NCBI GenBank assembly: GCA_013298625.1
Contig: JAAFIF010000071.1
Span: forward strand, 1 to 48,003
Length of the DNA stretch: 48,003 nucleotides
Direction of reading: 5' to 3'
Origin: Myxococcales bacterium
GTDB taxonomy: Bacteria; Myxococcota_A; Polyangia; Polyangiales; Ga0077539
Below, in pieces: positions 9,228 to 18,219 of the stretch (position 1 is the stretch's first letter; each line of letters opens with the position of its first letter). Both the position numbers and the translations under genes were made by a program. The notes beneath the pieces were generated by a model. It was given only the letters and a program-made list of their open reading frames with translations, was not told where the DNA came from and ran no database searches.

Positions 9228-9725
9228 ATGTTGTCACTCACTGGTGCTCGGTCGTTGGCGCTGTGCTTCGCGCTGTGTCTCTCGGCGCTCTCGGGCTGCG
9301 CGGCGATCACGCCGCACCGGCTCGACGACACGCTCGCTGCGTTTCACGACGACCTGCGCTGGGGGCGACCCGAGTGGGCCGAGCGGGCGATGGCGCAGCC
9401 GCGCCGGGCGGATTTTCAAGCGCGTCACGCGCAGTGGGGCGAGCGCGTGCGCATCGTCGACCTCGACCCCGAGCCGGCGCGCTCGCGCGAAGGGCGCACC
9501 TTCGTCCGCACGAAGTACACGTGGAACTTCATCGACGAGGTCGAGCTCCGCGAGACCGTGGTCGAGACGCGCTGGAGCCCGGGCATGAGCGATTGGACCT
9601 GCGAAGAAGAGCGCATCGTGAGCGGCGATCCGCGGCTGTTCTCGCGCCCCCCGGCGCGCCCTGCGAACAGCACCACTGCCCCGCGCAGCACCAGCGCGTC
9701 AGCCGCCGTTCGCGGCGCGCTGTGA
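9228..9725 (+). CDS. Small lipoprotein of unknown function
   Basis: 165 residues. A hydrophobic signal ends in the lipobox LSGC (Cys about residue 24), so the mature protein is a lipoprotein. The body contains LDDTLAAFHDDLRWGR followed by alternating strands (RVRIVDLDP, FVRTKYTWNF, RETVVETRWS), which resembles an NTF2-like cone fold by pattern only. The C-terminal 25 residues are Pro/Ser/Thr/Ala-rich. The ATG at 9228 is preferred; an in-frame GTG at 9210 adds six residues. Its 3' end overlaps the convergent hydrolase-like gene by 27 bp. Confidence 0.75.
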   Translation: MLSLTGARSLALCFALCLSALSGCAAITPHRLDDTLAAFHDDLRWGRPEWAERAMAQPRRADFQARHAQWGERVRIVDLDPEPARSREGRTFVRTKYTWNFIDEVELRETVVETRWSPGMSDWTCEEERIVSGDPRLFSRPPARPANSTTAPRSTSASAAVRGAL

Positions 9726-10601
9726 GCTAGCCGCGAGGACCGACGGGGGCTCTGCGGGCGCGTTGGCCGCAGGAAGATCCAGCTGCATCCACTGCGCGAC
9801 GGTGTTCGTCGGCGCGGGCGGCGGCACGAGCCGCGGGAGCCACTGGCGCAGCGCGATCGGGACGATCTGGTTGTGCACGTCGATCCCGCGCATGCGGTAG
9901 TACTCGAGCTGTCGGGCGTCGGGGGTGGAGGCGAACTGGGGGGCGATGCGGTTCCACACGTGGAGAAAGCCAGCGTAGTCGCGGCGCCACATCCAATCTT
10001 GGTAGAGCACGATCACGCGCTGCCACGCGGGCGCGCCGGCGAGCACCTGGGCGAAGCGCGCGTTCATACAGCCGTCGATGTTCAAGATGATCGGCGCGGC
10101 GCGCACTCCCATTCCCGCGAACAAGCCGTTGCGCTCGGCGCACGACGACGCGCTGTGCGCGGTGAAGATCACCCGCGTTCGATCGATGACGAACCCCTGC
10201 GCTTCGAGCGCGCGCGCGGTGGCGTCGACGAAGCCCGCGACGTCGAACGTGCGATAAATCGTGCGGTCTGCGAACGCGTCGTCGCTGGTAGTCGACGGCA
10301 CGGCCACGGCCATCGGGCCGATCGCGCCCTCGACCGCGAGCGGGCCGACGATCGTGCGCATGTCCCACACGCTGCCGTGCATCCACCGGTGGTGAATCCT
10401 GTTGCGGTTGAGTCCGTGCAGATAGATCAGCAGCGGCAGCGGCTGACCGGGTCGCGCCGTGGGCGTGACCCACGCGGCGCCCGCGTGGTGATGGCGGCGA
10501 TCGAGCAGTCGACGGTCGTCGAACTCGAACGTCACCACGTCGGTCATGTCGAAGTGGGGATAGCTGCGCGGCGCGAGCTCGCGCGCCATCGCCGCCTTCA
10601 T
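9699..10601 (-). CDS. Alpha/beta hydrolase-like protein
   Basis: 300 residues from the ATG at 10601; an upstream in-frame TTG at 10664 would add 21 residues. LLIYLHGLNRN (residues 58-67) matches the HG oxyanion strand of alpha/beta hydrolases, and TAHSASSC gives a possible nucleophile Ser150 in an A-H-S-A-S elbow. A C-terminal His in DVHNQIVP may complete the triad; the acidic residue is unclear. The family resembles large-substrate hydrolases or esterase-D-like proteins, but no name is certain. No signal peptide is obvious from this start. The gene converges on and overlaps the small lipoprotein gene. Confidence 0.75.
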   Translation of the reverse strand: MKAAMARELAPRSYPHFDMTDVVTFEFDDRRLLDRRHHHAGAAWVTPTARPGQPLPLLIYLHGLNRNRIHHRWMHGSVWDMRTIVGPLAVEGAIGPMAVAVPSTTSDDAFADRTIYRTFDVAGFVDATARALEAQGFVIDRTRVIFTAHSASSCAERNGLFAGMGVRAAPIILNIDGCMNARFAQVLAGAPAWQRVIVLYQDWMWRRDYAGFLHVWNRIAPQFASTPDARQLEYYRMRGIDVHNQIVPIALRQWLPRLVPPPAPTNTVAQWMQLDLPAANAPAEPPSVLAASSQRAANGG

Positions 10602-10692
10602 CACCCACAACAGCGCAAACGCGTGAGGAAACACCGGAGAGTCCGCGCGCGAGTATGCACGCAACCGCGGCGCGAGACCACGGGCCGCCCCG

Positions 10693-11580
10693 TCACTGCA
10701 GCGCGAACTCGCTCGTCGCGGTCATGCGCATGGTGGACGGGCGCGAGCCGCGCGCGACGAAATTGACGTCGAGCGAGAGGTTGCTGCTCGAGCGCAGCAG
10801 CGCGCCGCGGTCGATCGAGAACTGCACTTCGCCCGTCGCGCGGCCAGAGCCAGACACAGTCACGTTGGGCGCGCCCACGCCTTGGGTGACGGTGAGGTTC
10901 ATCGCGACGCCGATGATCGCGGTCTGCCCCTGCGCGACGCGGCGCAGCTCGCGAAGCGTGTACGTGAGGTCGACGCGCATGGCGAGCCGGGCGGCGCCGA
11001 GGGCGAAGCGGACTTGCTTGGTCTCGTTCCACGTGGCGCCGACGGCGACGGGGGCCTCGGGGAGCACGGGCAGCGAGCCCTCGACGGTCTGCCACACTTG
11101 ATCGCCGAGCTCTGTGAGCGAGCCCTGCAAGCCCTGCACGGGTTGCCGCGACACGACGCGACCGCGACCGTCTACGCGGTACTGAAACACCGCGCCCATC
11201 ATCGACTGCTGCAGCGCCTGCCGTTGCTGCGGCGGCAGCGCGCCGGACTCCATGTTGAACGACAGCGTGCGCGCGCGCTGCTCGGCGCTTCCGTCGCCCT
11301 GCACGCGCTGCGTCTCGACCTCGAGCGTCTGGCTGATGTTCGACGTCAGCCCTTGCGCGGTCTGGTTCGATCGCACTGCATACCGAGCGCGCGTGCCAGC
11401 GGCGTAGCGAAACCGCAGCGCCACAGCGGGGCCCGCCGGTGCGGTGGCCGACGCGCCCGCGTCTCGAGCAGGCGGCGGCGCGCCCGCGTCTCGAGCGCGC
11501 GACTGAGCGAGTGCGAGGGGACTAGCCATTGCGACGCCCACGGCGAGTGCGGCGAGCGATCGCGAGGTACCTTTGAACAT
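10693..11580 (-). CDS. Exported protein of unknown function (DUF6263-like pattern)
   Basis: 295 residues with a cleavable-looking signal peptide (SLAALAVGVAMASPLALAQ) followed by an Ala/Pro/Asp linker. The mature part starts ALRFRYAAGTRARYAVRSNQ and continues in beta-strand-rich sequence with a motif like VAVGATWNETKQV in the middle and TATSEF near the end. This layout resembles secreted beta proteins of the DUF6263 type, from memory of the pattern and not from a search. The ATG at 11580 is chosen; a GTG at 11598 is an alternative. The hydrolase-like gene follows downstream after about 90 bp. No catalytic residues are visible. Confidence 0.75.
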   Translation of the reverse strand: MFKGTSRSLAALAVGVAMASPLALAQSRARDAGAPPPARDAGASATAPAGPAVALRFRYAAGTRARYAVRSNQTAQGLTSNISQTLEVETQRVQGDGSAEQRARTLSFNMESGALPPQQRQALQQSMMGAVFQYRVDGRGRVVSRQPVQGLQGSLTELGDQVWQTVEGSLPVLPEAPVAVGATWNETKQVRFALGAARLAMRVDLTYTLRELRRVAQGQTAIIGVAMNLTVTQGVGAPNVTVSGSGRATGEVQFSIDRGALLRSSSNLSLDVNFVARGSRPSTMRMTATSEFALQ

Positions 11581-11681
11581 GCGGCGCGACACTATCACTG
11601 CTGACGACCGTTCGTGGGCGGGTATTCATTGACGGGCTCGCGCCCCGCGTGGGTCAATTCGACAGAGGACGGACCGGAGAC

Positions 11682-12017
11682 GTGCACACCCTCGACGCCC
11701 ACGCTCGCCGCGCGCCGCTGCTCTTCGCGCTCTGCGCGATCTTCACCGCGTGCGGTGATTTCTGCGACGAACGCGCGACGTGGGGCTCGCGCGACTCCGC
11801 GCAGTGCGTCGCGTGCGAGAGCGCGTGCCGCTCGATGGCCACGGCCATGCCCGTCGCAGGGTGCGACGAAGAGTTCGCGTGCGTAGCGCGCTGCCCGGAT
11901 CGCAGCTCGCTCACCTGCGGATGCTCTCAGCAGTGCCTGCAGAGCGCGCAGTGCCGCGCGGGGTGGGACCGCGTGATGAGCTGCTATCAGCAGATGTGTC
12001 GCGACAAGTGCCGCTGA
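11682..12017 (+). CDS. Small Cys-rich putative lipoprotein
   Basis: About 111 residues from the GTG at 11682; a GTG at 11649 adds 11. A short hydrophobic stretch (PLLFALCAIFTAC) ends in a lipobox-like FTAC. The mature part has about a dozen cysteines in closely spaced pairs (CVACESAC, CVARC, CGCSQQC, CYQQMCRDKC), suggesting a disulfide-bonded extracytoplasmic module. No family was recognised. The gene is divergent from the exported protein at 10693-11580 and convergent with the kinase gene, one base separating the two stops. The start is uncertain because no clear ribosome binding site is present. Confidence 0.65.
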   Translation: MHTLDAHARRAPLLFALCAIFTACGDFCDERATWGSRDSAQCVACESACRSMATAMPVAGCDEEFACVARCPDRSSLTCGCSQQCLQSAQCRAGWDRVMSCYQQMCRDKCR

Positions 12018-12018
12018 C

Positions 12019-13377
12019 TCACGACGCCTGCGATGCTCGGTGCAGCGGTCGCAGGACCGAGACCATCCGAGCGCGCAAGTCCGGCCCCTTCGCGACGAAG
12101 TGAACGATCCCGAGCTGCTGCAAGTGCTGCAGGTCCGAGCTCTGCGCGGTGCCCGAGACGCTGACGATGGTCGTGCGCTCGGTGAGGTGCGTGGCGCGCA
12201 GGTGCATGCAGACCTCGATGCCGTTCATCGTGGGCATTTGCAGGTCGAGCAGCACCACGTCGGGCACCGAGCGGCGCACGAGCTCGACCGCTTGTCCGCC
12301 ATCGTTGGCGGTCAGCAGCCGAGCTCGGGGAGAGACCTCGCGCACGCACATCGAGAGCACGGCCACCATCGCGGGGTCGTCGTCGACGATCAGCACGGTG
12401 AAGGGCCGATGCTCTTCGAGCTTGCTGTTCGGACCAGGGAGCGCCGCGCGGGCTGCTCGCAGCTGACGCAGCAAGAACTCTGCGCTCGGCGGGCGCTGCT
12501 CGGGGTCCGCGGACAAGAGCGCGTCGACCGCAGAGCGCACGTCTTGTGGGATGTGCTCGCTCTCGGCCGGCAGCGAGAGCGTCCCGCCGGCCTCGTGAAA
12601 GGACGCGATGAACCGCACATCGACAGCGGAGAACGCCTTGCGGCCGGTGAGCATTTCGTAGGCGATCACGCCGAGCGAATACAGGTCGGCGAGGTGCCAC
12701 GAGCCCGGCTTCTGCACGCCGAGCAGGACCTCTGGGGCCATGTACGCAGGCGAGCCCGCGACGCCGAGCGCGCCGTCGTAGACCTCGCGGACGAGGAGGC
12801 CGAAGTCCATGAGGACCACGCGGTTTCCGGGCGCGAGCAGGACGTTGGAGGGCTTGATGTCGCGGTGCGCGAGCTGCGCGCGGTGGATCGCCGCGAGCGC
12901 GTCGGCGAGCGAGACCAAGATGTCGAGCGCCTCGACCACGGTGAGCGACTGCTGCACCCGCCCGAGCCTGCGGGCGTGCGCGCGGAGCGTGACGCCGTAG
13001 AGCCGCTCCATCACCAAGAAGTCCACCCCGCGGTGCGTGCCGAAGGCGTGCACGGCGACGGTGTTGGGGTGCTGTACAGCGGCCATCGCCTGCGCTTCGA
13101 GCCGCAGGTAGCGCGGGTCGACGCCGGGGTGCCCGACCTTCACGGCGACGCGGCGATTGAGCAGCCGATCGCGCGCCTCGAACACGACGCCCATCCCGCC
13201 CTGCCCCAGCGCGTCGCGCACCTCGTACACCCCCGCGATCAGCTCGCCGGTCGCGAAGGGGATCCTCGCGCTCTGCGAGCGATCCTCCTCGTCGGCGACG
13301 ATGGCCGTCGGGTTGATCGCGTGCTCGAACGTGCTCGAATGTTCGGCCGCAAGGCCGCCGACGTTCTCGTCACTCAC
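12019..13377 (-). CDS. Ser/Thr protein kinase with C-terminal response-regulator receiver domain
   Basis: 452-residue hybrid. The kinase domain (about 50-310) is complete: glycine loop GQGGMGVV 59-66, Lys80 in AVKV, HRDIKPSN with Asp173, DFG 191-193 and APE 214-216, so it should be active. The receiver domain (about 325-448) has the acidic cluster VDDD (331-334), phospho-acceptor Asp378 in LLDLQMP, Ser408 and Lys430, so it too should be competent. No membrane segment is seen. The start is a GTG whose bases overlap the stop of the upstream Hpt gene (GTGA, 13374-13377), implying coupled translation. The likely role is to integrate histidine-aspartate phosphorelay input with Ser/Thr phosphorylation. 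Targets are unknown. Confidence 0.93.
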   Translation of the reverse strand: MSDENVGGLAAEHSSTFEHAINPTAIVADEEDRSQSARIPFATGELIAGVYEVRDALGQGGMGVVFEARDRLLNRRVAVKVGHPGVDPRYLRLEAQAMAAVQHPNTVAVHAFGTHRGVDFLVMERLYGVTLRAHARRLGRVQQSLTVVEALDILVSLADALAAIHRAQLAHRDIKPSNVLLAPGNRVVLMDFGLLVREVYDGALGVAGSPAYMAPEVLLGVQKPGSWHLADLYSLGVIAYEMLTGRKAFSAVDVRFIASFHEAGGTLSLPAESEHIPQDVRSAVDALLSADPEQRPPSAEFLLRQLRAARAALPGPNSKLEEHRPFTVLIVDDDPAMVAVLSMCVREVSPRARLLTANDGGQAVELVRRSVPDVVLLDLQMPTMNGIEVCMHLRATHLTERTTIVSVSGTAQSSDLQHLQQLGIVHFVAKGPDLRARMVSVLRPLHRASQAS

Positions 13378-14468
13378 GGGCGCGTAGGCTCCTTTCGCGC
13401 GAGCGCCGACTGAACGTCGGCGCGCGACAGTCTCAGCGTCTGCGTCGAGGCTCCGAGCTCGAATCCCGCAGCTTCTTCAGGTCCCATCGACGTTTGCAGC
13501 GCGCTCACGCACGCGGCGAGCAGCTCCTCGAAGGGTTGATCGTCGCCGACGACCGCGGCGCTCCAGGGCGCGTCACCGATCGAGACCACGGACACGGACG
13601 CGCCGTGCTGCGCGAGCACTGCTGCCACGGGCGCGGCGTCCGGGTGGGCGGCGTCGATCACGGCGACGTGTGGCAAGAGCGTGCGGAGCTGCGCTTCGAG
13701 CTGCGCGCGCGCGTCGATCATCGCGAGGCGCGCGCCGAGGGGCTCGATCGCCGCGCGCAGGGCGGAGCTTCGCAAGGGGTCGCTGTCGAGCACGAGCACC
13801 GCGCCGTGCGCGAACGGCGGAGGCAGCGCGGCCCACGCCGAGAGCGAGAGGGCGTCGAGCGAGAGGGCGCCTCGGTGCACGAAATCCGCGCCCGCGCGCA
13901 GCGAGAGCAGCACGTCGGCCTCCGAAGCGCCCGGCGCGATCGCGACGAGGGGGCTCTGTCCCCACACGGCGCGCGCCGAGCGAACGCGGGCCATGGCGTC
14001 GCGTCGCGCGTCGACGAGCAGCGCGCCGCGGGGCGGGTCGGGGCACGCGGTGACCGACGCGACCGCGCGGATCGGCCACGAGGGCTGCAGCGCGAGCTCG
14101 ATCGGCTCGGGCGCATAGAGCCAGAGAGCGCGCGCGCTGCCTGCGCGCAGCGCGACGAGCGCGACGCGTTGCATGGGGGCGCTGGCTTCGTCGAGCGTTC
14201 GGATCGCGGCGACGAGCTTGCTGTACCAGCGGTCCTCCGAGGCGAGCAGGGCGACTTCGAGCGCGCGGCAGCGGGCCGAGAGCGGGTCGAACCCGAGCGA
14301 AGCGGCGGTGCCGACGAGGCGATGGAGCAGGTCGCAGAGCGCGCCCGAGGCCTCGCGATCGCCGCGCAAGAGCGCAGCCGCGCCCCGCTGCAACGCAGCG
14401 TTCGCATGAAACAACGACAGCGAGAACGCGTCCCGGACGCGTCCCACCAGGGCCTCCGAATCGTCCAC
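13374..14468 (-). CDS. Hpt domain protein with degenerate receiver-like domains
   Basis: About 364 residues from the GTG at 14468; GTGs at 14492 and 14516 are alternatives. The N-terminal 110 residues look like a histidine phosphotransfer domain: LLHRLVGTAASLGF places His49 where Hpt proteins carry their phospho-acceptor. Two alpha/beta regions follow that resemble receiver domains (GALLVDARRD...; AVLVLDSDPLRSSAL...VAVIDAAHPD). The second retains an Asp in the acceptor-like strand, but the surrounding acidic cluster is weak, so both are probably pseudo-receivers. Its stop overlaps the kinase-receiver start by 4 bp, so the two are probably made together and may exchange phosphate. No histidine kinase is encoded nearby. 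Confidence 0.75.
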   Translation of the reverse strand: MDDSEALVGRVRDAFSLSLFHANAALQRGAAALLRGDREASGALCDLLHRLVGTAASLGFDPLSARCRALEVALLASEDRWYSKLVAAIRTLDEASAPMQRVALVALRAGSARALWLYAPEPIELALQPSWPIRAVASVTACPDPPRGALLVDARRDAMARVRSARAVWGQSPLVAIAPGASEADVLLSLRAGADFVHRGALSLDALSLSAWAALPPPFAHGAVLVLDSDPLRSSALRAAIEPLGARLAMIDARAQLEAQLRTLLPHVAVIDAAHPDAAPVAAVLAQHGASVSVVSIGDAPWSAAVVGDDQPFEELLAACVSALQTSMGPEEAAGFELGASTQTLRLSRADVQSALARKEPTRP

Positions 14469-14534
14469 GGGTGAAGGTCGAGTGTATCCCACGCTTGCGC
14501 GACGGACGCGCTTCACGTTGCATCCACAGTCACA

Positions 14535-15992
14535 ATGGCGAGAGCGACGATCCCCTCCAACGGAGAAGCGCACGAGGCGATTCTCAGCACCATGCGCGGA
14601 ATGCGCGACGGCGACGCAGATTGGAAGCACGGGCGCACATGGAGCCTCGTGTACTACGCGGGCGAGGCGCACCACGAGCTGCTGCAGCGCGCGCACGACA
14701 TGTTCTTCGCAGAAAACGCGCTGAATCCCATGGCGTTCAAGAGCCTGAAGCGCATGGAGGCCGAGGTCGTTCAGATGACCGCGTCCATGCTGCACGCGCC
14801 CGACGACGCCTGCGGGACGATGACGACCGGCGGGACCGAGTCGTTGTTGATGGCCGTCAAGGCGATGCGCGACCGCGCCGCCGAGCGCGGGCCGAAGACG
14901 AGCAAGCCCAACGTGGTCGCGCCCAAGACCGCGCACCCGGCGCTCGACAAGGCGGGGCATTACTTCGGGCTAGAGATCCGCAAGGCGCCGGTCGGCCCGG
15001 ACATGCGCGCCAACGTGTCTGCGATGAAGAAGCTCATCGACAAGAACACGGTCCTGCTCTTCGCCAGCGCGCCGCAGTACCCGCACGGGGTGATCGATCC
15101 CATCGACGAGATCGGCCGCGTGGCGCTCTCGCGGGGAATCCCGTTTCACGTGGACAGCTGCATCGGCGGGTTCGTGCTGCCGTGGGTCGAGCGGCTGGGG
15201 TACCCGATTCCGGCCTTTGATTTCAGGGTTCCGGGCGTCACGTCGATGAGCGCGGATTTGCACAAGTACGGGTTCGCCGTGAAGGGCGCGTCCGTCATCG
15301 TGTACCGGGACATCTCGTACCTCGAGCATCAGTTCTTCTTGGAGACCGAGTTTCCGGGCGGCATCTACGCCTCGCCCTCGATGACCGGGACGCGCGGCGG
15401 AGGTCCCATCGCCGCGGCGTGGGCCTCCCTCAAGGCCGTCGGCGAAGACGGCTTCATCGAGCACACCCGCAAGGCCATGGAAGCCGCGCGCTTGCTGCAA
15501 GAGGGCATCCGCTCGATCCCCGAGCTCGTCGTGGTCGGTCCCCCCGACGCGACGCTCGTGGCGTGGGGCGCGAAGGACCGCGCCGTGGACGTGTACGCCG
15601 TCGCCGACCGCCTCGAAGACGCGGGATGGAGCGCCGATCGACAGCAGCACCCCGCCACGGTGCACCACACCGTCACGAGCAATCACCTGCCCGTCATCGA
15701 CGAGTACATCTCGGACCTGCGCGACGCGGTCGCCTTCGTCAAAGCGCACCCCGAGCTCGCCGACCGCGGCAACGCAGCGATGTACGGGATGATGGCCAAA
15801 GTGCCCTTCAGGGGCATGGTCCGTCAGGGCGTGATGAACGTGATGCGCAACATGTACGGCGCCAACGCGCTCGAGTTCGACCCCTCGAAGCTGCAGGGCA
15901 ACACCGTCATGGACAAGGTGATGGAGAAGGTCGGCCCCACGCTCAACAAGGTCTTCGATCGCGTCGAAGCGCTCAAAGAGCGGCTGAAATAG
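14535..15992 (+). CDS. PLP-dependent decarboxylase/lyase, sphingosine-1-phosphate lyase-like
   Basis: 485-residue group II PLP enzyme. TTGGTESLLMAVKAMRDR (about 97-114) is the cofactor phosphate-binding region, HVDSCIGGFVLPW supplies Asp207 for the pyridine nitrogen, and SADLHKYGF gives Schiff-base Lys244. The first 60 residues (GRTWSLVYY, NALNPMAFKSLKRME) match the sphingosine-1-phosphate lyase branch better than glutamate decarboxylase. The likely reaction is retro-aldol cleavage of a phosphorylated long-chain base, though amino-acid decarboxylation cannot be excluded. The N-terminal membrane anchor of the eukaryotic enzyme is absent. The gene is divergent from the Hpt gene and convergent with amt. 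Confidence 0.85.
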   Translation: MARATIPSNGEAHEAILSTMRGMRDGDADWKHGRTWSLVYYAGEAHHELLQRAHDMFFAENALNPMAFKSLKRMEAEVVQMTASMLHAPDDACGTMTTGGTESLLMAVKAMRDRAAERGPKTSKPNVVAPKTAHPALDKAGHYFGLEIRKAPVGPDMRANVSAMKKLIDKNTVLLFASAPQYPHGVIDPIDEIGRVALSRGIPFHVDSCIGGFVLPWVERLGYPIPAFDFRVPGVTSMSADLHKYGFAVKGASVIVYRDISYLEHQFFLETEFPGGIYASPSMTGTRGGGPIAAAWASLKAVGEDGFIEHTRKAMEAARLLQEGIRSIPELVVVGPPDATLVAWGAKDRAVDVYAVADRLEDAGWSADRQQHPATVHHTVTSNHLPVIDEYISDLRDAVAFVKAHPELADRGNAAMYGMMAKVPFRGMVRQGVMNVMRNMYGANALEFDPSKLQGNTVMDKVMEKVGPTLNKVFDRVEALKERLK

Positions 15993-16010
15993 CGCGCCCC
16001 CCCGCGGCGT

Positions 16011-16030
16011 GAGCCCCGGGCGCGGGGCTC
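16011..16030. terminator. Possible bidirectional terminator hairpin
   Basis: A perfect 7-bp stem, GAGCCCC (16011-16017) and GGGGCTC (16024-16030), with a 6-nt loop lies between the convergent PLP-lyase and amt genes. There is no T-tract on either strand, so it is a candidate structure, not a classical intrinsic terminator. Confidence 0.4.
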
Positions 16031-16034
16031 GCGC

Positions 16035-17309
16035 TCACCCGTGGTAGCCGCTCTCGCCGTGCTGCGTGATGTCGAGCCCTTCGTGCTCGTCGTCTTCGCT
16101 CACGCGCAGGCCGACGAGCTTGTCGACGACCTTCAAGATCACGACGGTGAGCACCACGGCCCACGCTCCCGCGGCGAGCAGCCCGAGCGCTTGCTTGGCG
16201 AGCAGCATCGGGTTGCCCGCGAGCAGCCCGTCGTTGCCCGCAGGGTTGAGCGCTTTGCGTGCAAAAACGCCGGTGAGCAGCGCGCCGATCATCCCGCCGA
16301 CGCCGTGGATGCCCCACGCGTCGAGCGAGTCGTCGTAGCCGAGCTTCTCTTTCATCAGGACGCTGCCGTAGCAGAGCACGCCGGCGATGAAGCCGATCAT
16401 GAGCGAGGCGGACGGTGAGACGAAGCCCGCTGCGGGCGTGATCGCGACGAGGCCCGCGACGAGGCCCGAGACGATCCCGAGGAGCGTCGGGCGGCCGCGG
16501 TGCTTCCACTCGGCGAGCGACCAGGCGAGCGCCGCGGCGCCGGCTGCGACGTGGGTCGTGACGAACGCGAGCGCCGCGGATTGCCCAGCGGCGAGCGCGC
16601 TGCCAGCGTTGAAGCCGAACCAGCCGAACCACAAGAGCCCGCCGCCCGTGACGGTCATCGTCAGGTTGTGCGGAACGAAGTGCTCTTTTCCGTACCCGAG
16701 CCGCTTGCCGATCATGATGGCGGCGACGAGGGCGCTGAGGCCCGCGGTCCAGTGGACGACCGTTCCGCCAGCGAAATCCAGGACGCCCAGCTTGGCGAGC
16801 CAGCCGCCCTCGCCCCACGTCCAGTGCGCCACGGGGTCGTACACCAGCGTGGTCCACAAGAGCGTGAACAGCGCGTACGCAGAGAACTTCATGCGCTCTG
16901 CGAACGCGCCGCTGATGAGCGCCGGCGTGATGATCGCGAACTTGAGCTGAAACGCCATGAACGCCAGGTGCGGGACCGTCCCGCGCGGCTCGACGCCCAC
17001 GTTGTGCAGCAGCGCGTAGTCGAAGCCGCCGATGAAGCCGCCGTGCGTGCGGCCGAAGGCCAGCGAGTAGCCGCACACCACCCACTGCACGGTGACCAAC
17101 GCCAGCGCATAAAACGAGTACATGAACGTCGCGAGGACGTTCTTCTTGCGGACCATCCCGCCGTAGAACAGCGCGAGGCCCGGGGTCATCAACAGCACCA
17201 GCGCCGATGCGACGAGCATCCACGCAGTGTCACCAGAGTCGATCGTCGTCGCAGACGCCTGCGCGAACAGAGGGAGAGAGCTTGGCACCACGGGGTCAGT
17301 GCCTAGCAC
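16035..17309 (-). CDS. amt: Ammonium transporter Amt
   Basis: 424-residue Amt/Mep/Rh channel with about 11 hydrophobic segments. LMTPGLALFYGGMVRKKN in the first helix, DFAGGTVVHWTAG (pore Asp and first twin His), and AWGIHGVGGMIGALLTG (second twin His) are conserved signature regions. The C-terminal tail DEHEGLDITQHGESGY matches the regulatory tail that mediates gating and PII (GlnK) binding. It would move ammonium across the inner membrane. No glnK gene is adjacent, which is unusual. The GTG start at 17309 precedes a short export-type N-terminal segment (about residues 1-25), as in other Amt proteins with cleaved leaders. The start is moderately certain. Confidence 0.95.
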   Translation of the reverse strand: MLGTDPVVPSSLPLFAQASATTIDSGDTAWMLVASALVLLMTPGLALFYGGMVRKKNVLATFMYSFYALALVTVQWVVCGYSLAFGRTHGGFIGGFDYALLHNVGVEPRGTVPHLAFMAFQLKFAIITPALISGAFAERMKFSAYALFTLLWTTLVYDPVAHWTWGEGGWLAKLGVLDFAGGTVVHWTAGLSALVAAIMIGKRLGYGKEHFVPHNLTMTVTGGGLLWFGWFGFNAGSALAAGQSAALAFVTTHVAAGAAALAWSLAEWKHRGRPTLLGIVSGLVAGLVAITPAAGFVSPSASLMIGFIAGVLCYGSVLMKEKLGYDDSLDAWGIHGVGGMIGALLTGVFARKALNPAGNDGLLAGNPMLLAKQALGLLAAGAWAVVLTVVILKVVDKLVGLRVSEDDEHEGLDITQHGESGYHG

Positions 17310-17454
17310 GGCGCGACGCGGCGCATCATCGATGAATCGCCTGCAAATTCGTTGTCCGATGCGATTTTTCTCGCTCGGTAAACAGCGGCTGAATCCGCCA
17401 TCAACGCAGGCTCAACGCGAGGGCAACGCAAGGTGAACAGCGCGTTAACGACGG

Positions 17455-18219
17455 TCAGCTTCGCGCGACGAGCACGCAGCCCACGACGAAGAGCAGCGCG
17501 AACACGGCGGTGCGAAAGGTCTTCGCGGGGACCGAGCGATGGAGCCACTCGCCGACGAACGTTCCCACGGCGAGCGCGGGGACGAACGCGGCGGTGAGCG
17601 CGAGCGAGCGACCGTTGACCTGGCCATGAACGGCGAAGCGCGCGAGCACGATCGCGTTGAGCGCGAACCAGAGCAGCGCGAGCGTCGCGCGAAACACTCC
17701 TGGGTCCTTCGCGTGGTGCGAGACGCTCCAGACCGCGAGGGGGCCGCCGGTGCCGTACATGCCGAAGAGCACTCCGCAGCCGGTCATCGCGAACACGTCG
17801 CGCGCCCAGGTCTTCGCGGGATGCTCTTCGACCTCGACGCGCTCGGCATCGCCCTTCGCGCGCAGCCTCGCGATGGCCTCGGTCACCGCGAGCGTGATGA
17901 CGAACGCGCCGAACAGCCGCACGCCCACGCGCTCGGGCACCGCGGTGCCGGCCCAGAAGCCCACGGGCATTCCCACGGCGACGAACGGGGCGATCCGCGC
18001 AGCGAGCACGCGCCAGGCGATGTGCTTGCGATAGCGCAGGACCAGGTAGCCCGAGAGCGCCATGTTGACCGGGACGTACGCCGGCAGCACCGTCGGAATG
18101 CTCGCCACCAGCGCGCCCAGCGAGACCGTGATCACCGTGGCGCCGAAGCCGATCGCGCTCTCGACGGCGAACGCCGCGGTCACGATCGCGATCAGCAGCG
18201 CTGTCGTGCTGGCGCTCAC
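17455..18219 (-). CDS. TauE/SafE family (DUF81) anion permease
   Basis: 254 residues with about eight hydrophobic segments arranged as two halves, typical of the TauE/SafE sulfite-exporter family. Signature-like segments are AIGFGATVITVSLGALVASIP near the N-terminus and GCGVLFGMYGTGGPLAVW in the second half. The family moves sulfite, sulfonates or other organic anions, or contributes to metal or formate handling; the substrate here is unknown. The start is GTG at 18219 and overlaps the stop of the lytic transglycosylase by 4 bp (GTGA), so it is translated with that gene although the functions look unrelated. No sulfonate-degradation gene is nearby. Confidence 0.88.
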   Translation of the reverse strand: MSASTTALLIAIVTAAFAVESAIGFGATVITVSLGALVASIPTVLPAYVPVNMALSGYLVLRYRKHIAWRVLAARIAPFVAVGMPVGFWAGTAVPERVGVRLFGAFVITLAVTEAIARLRAKGDAERVEVEEHPAKTWARDVFAMTGCGVLFGMYGTGGPLAVWSVSHHAKDPGVFRATLALLWFALNAIVLARFAVHGQVNGRSLALTAAFVPALAVGTFVGEWLHRSVPAKTFRTAVFALLFVVGCVLVARS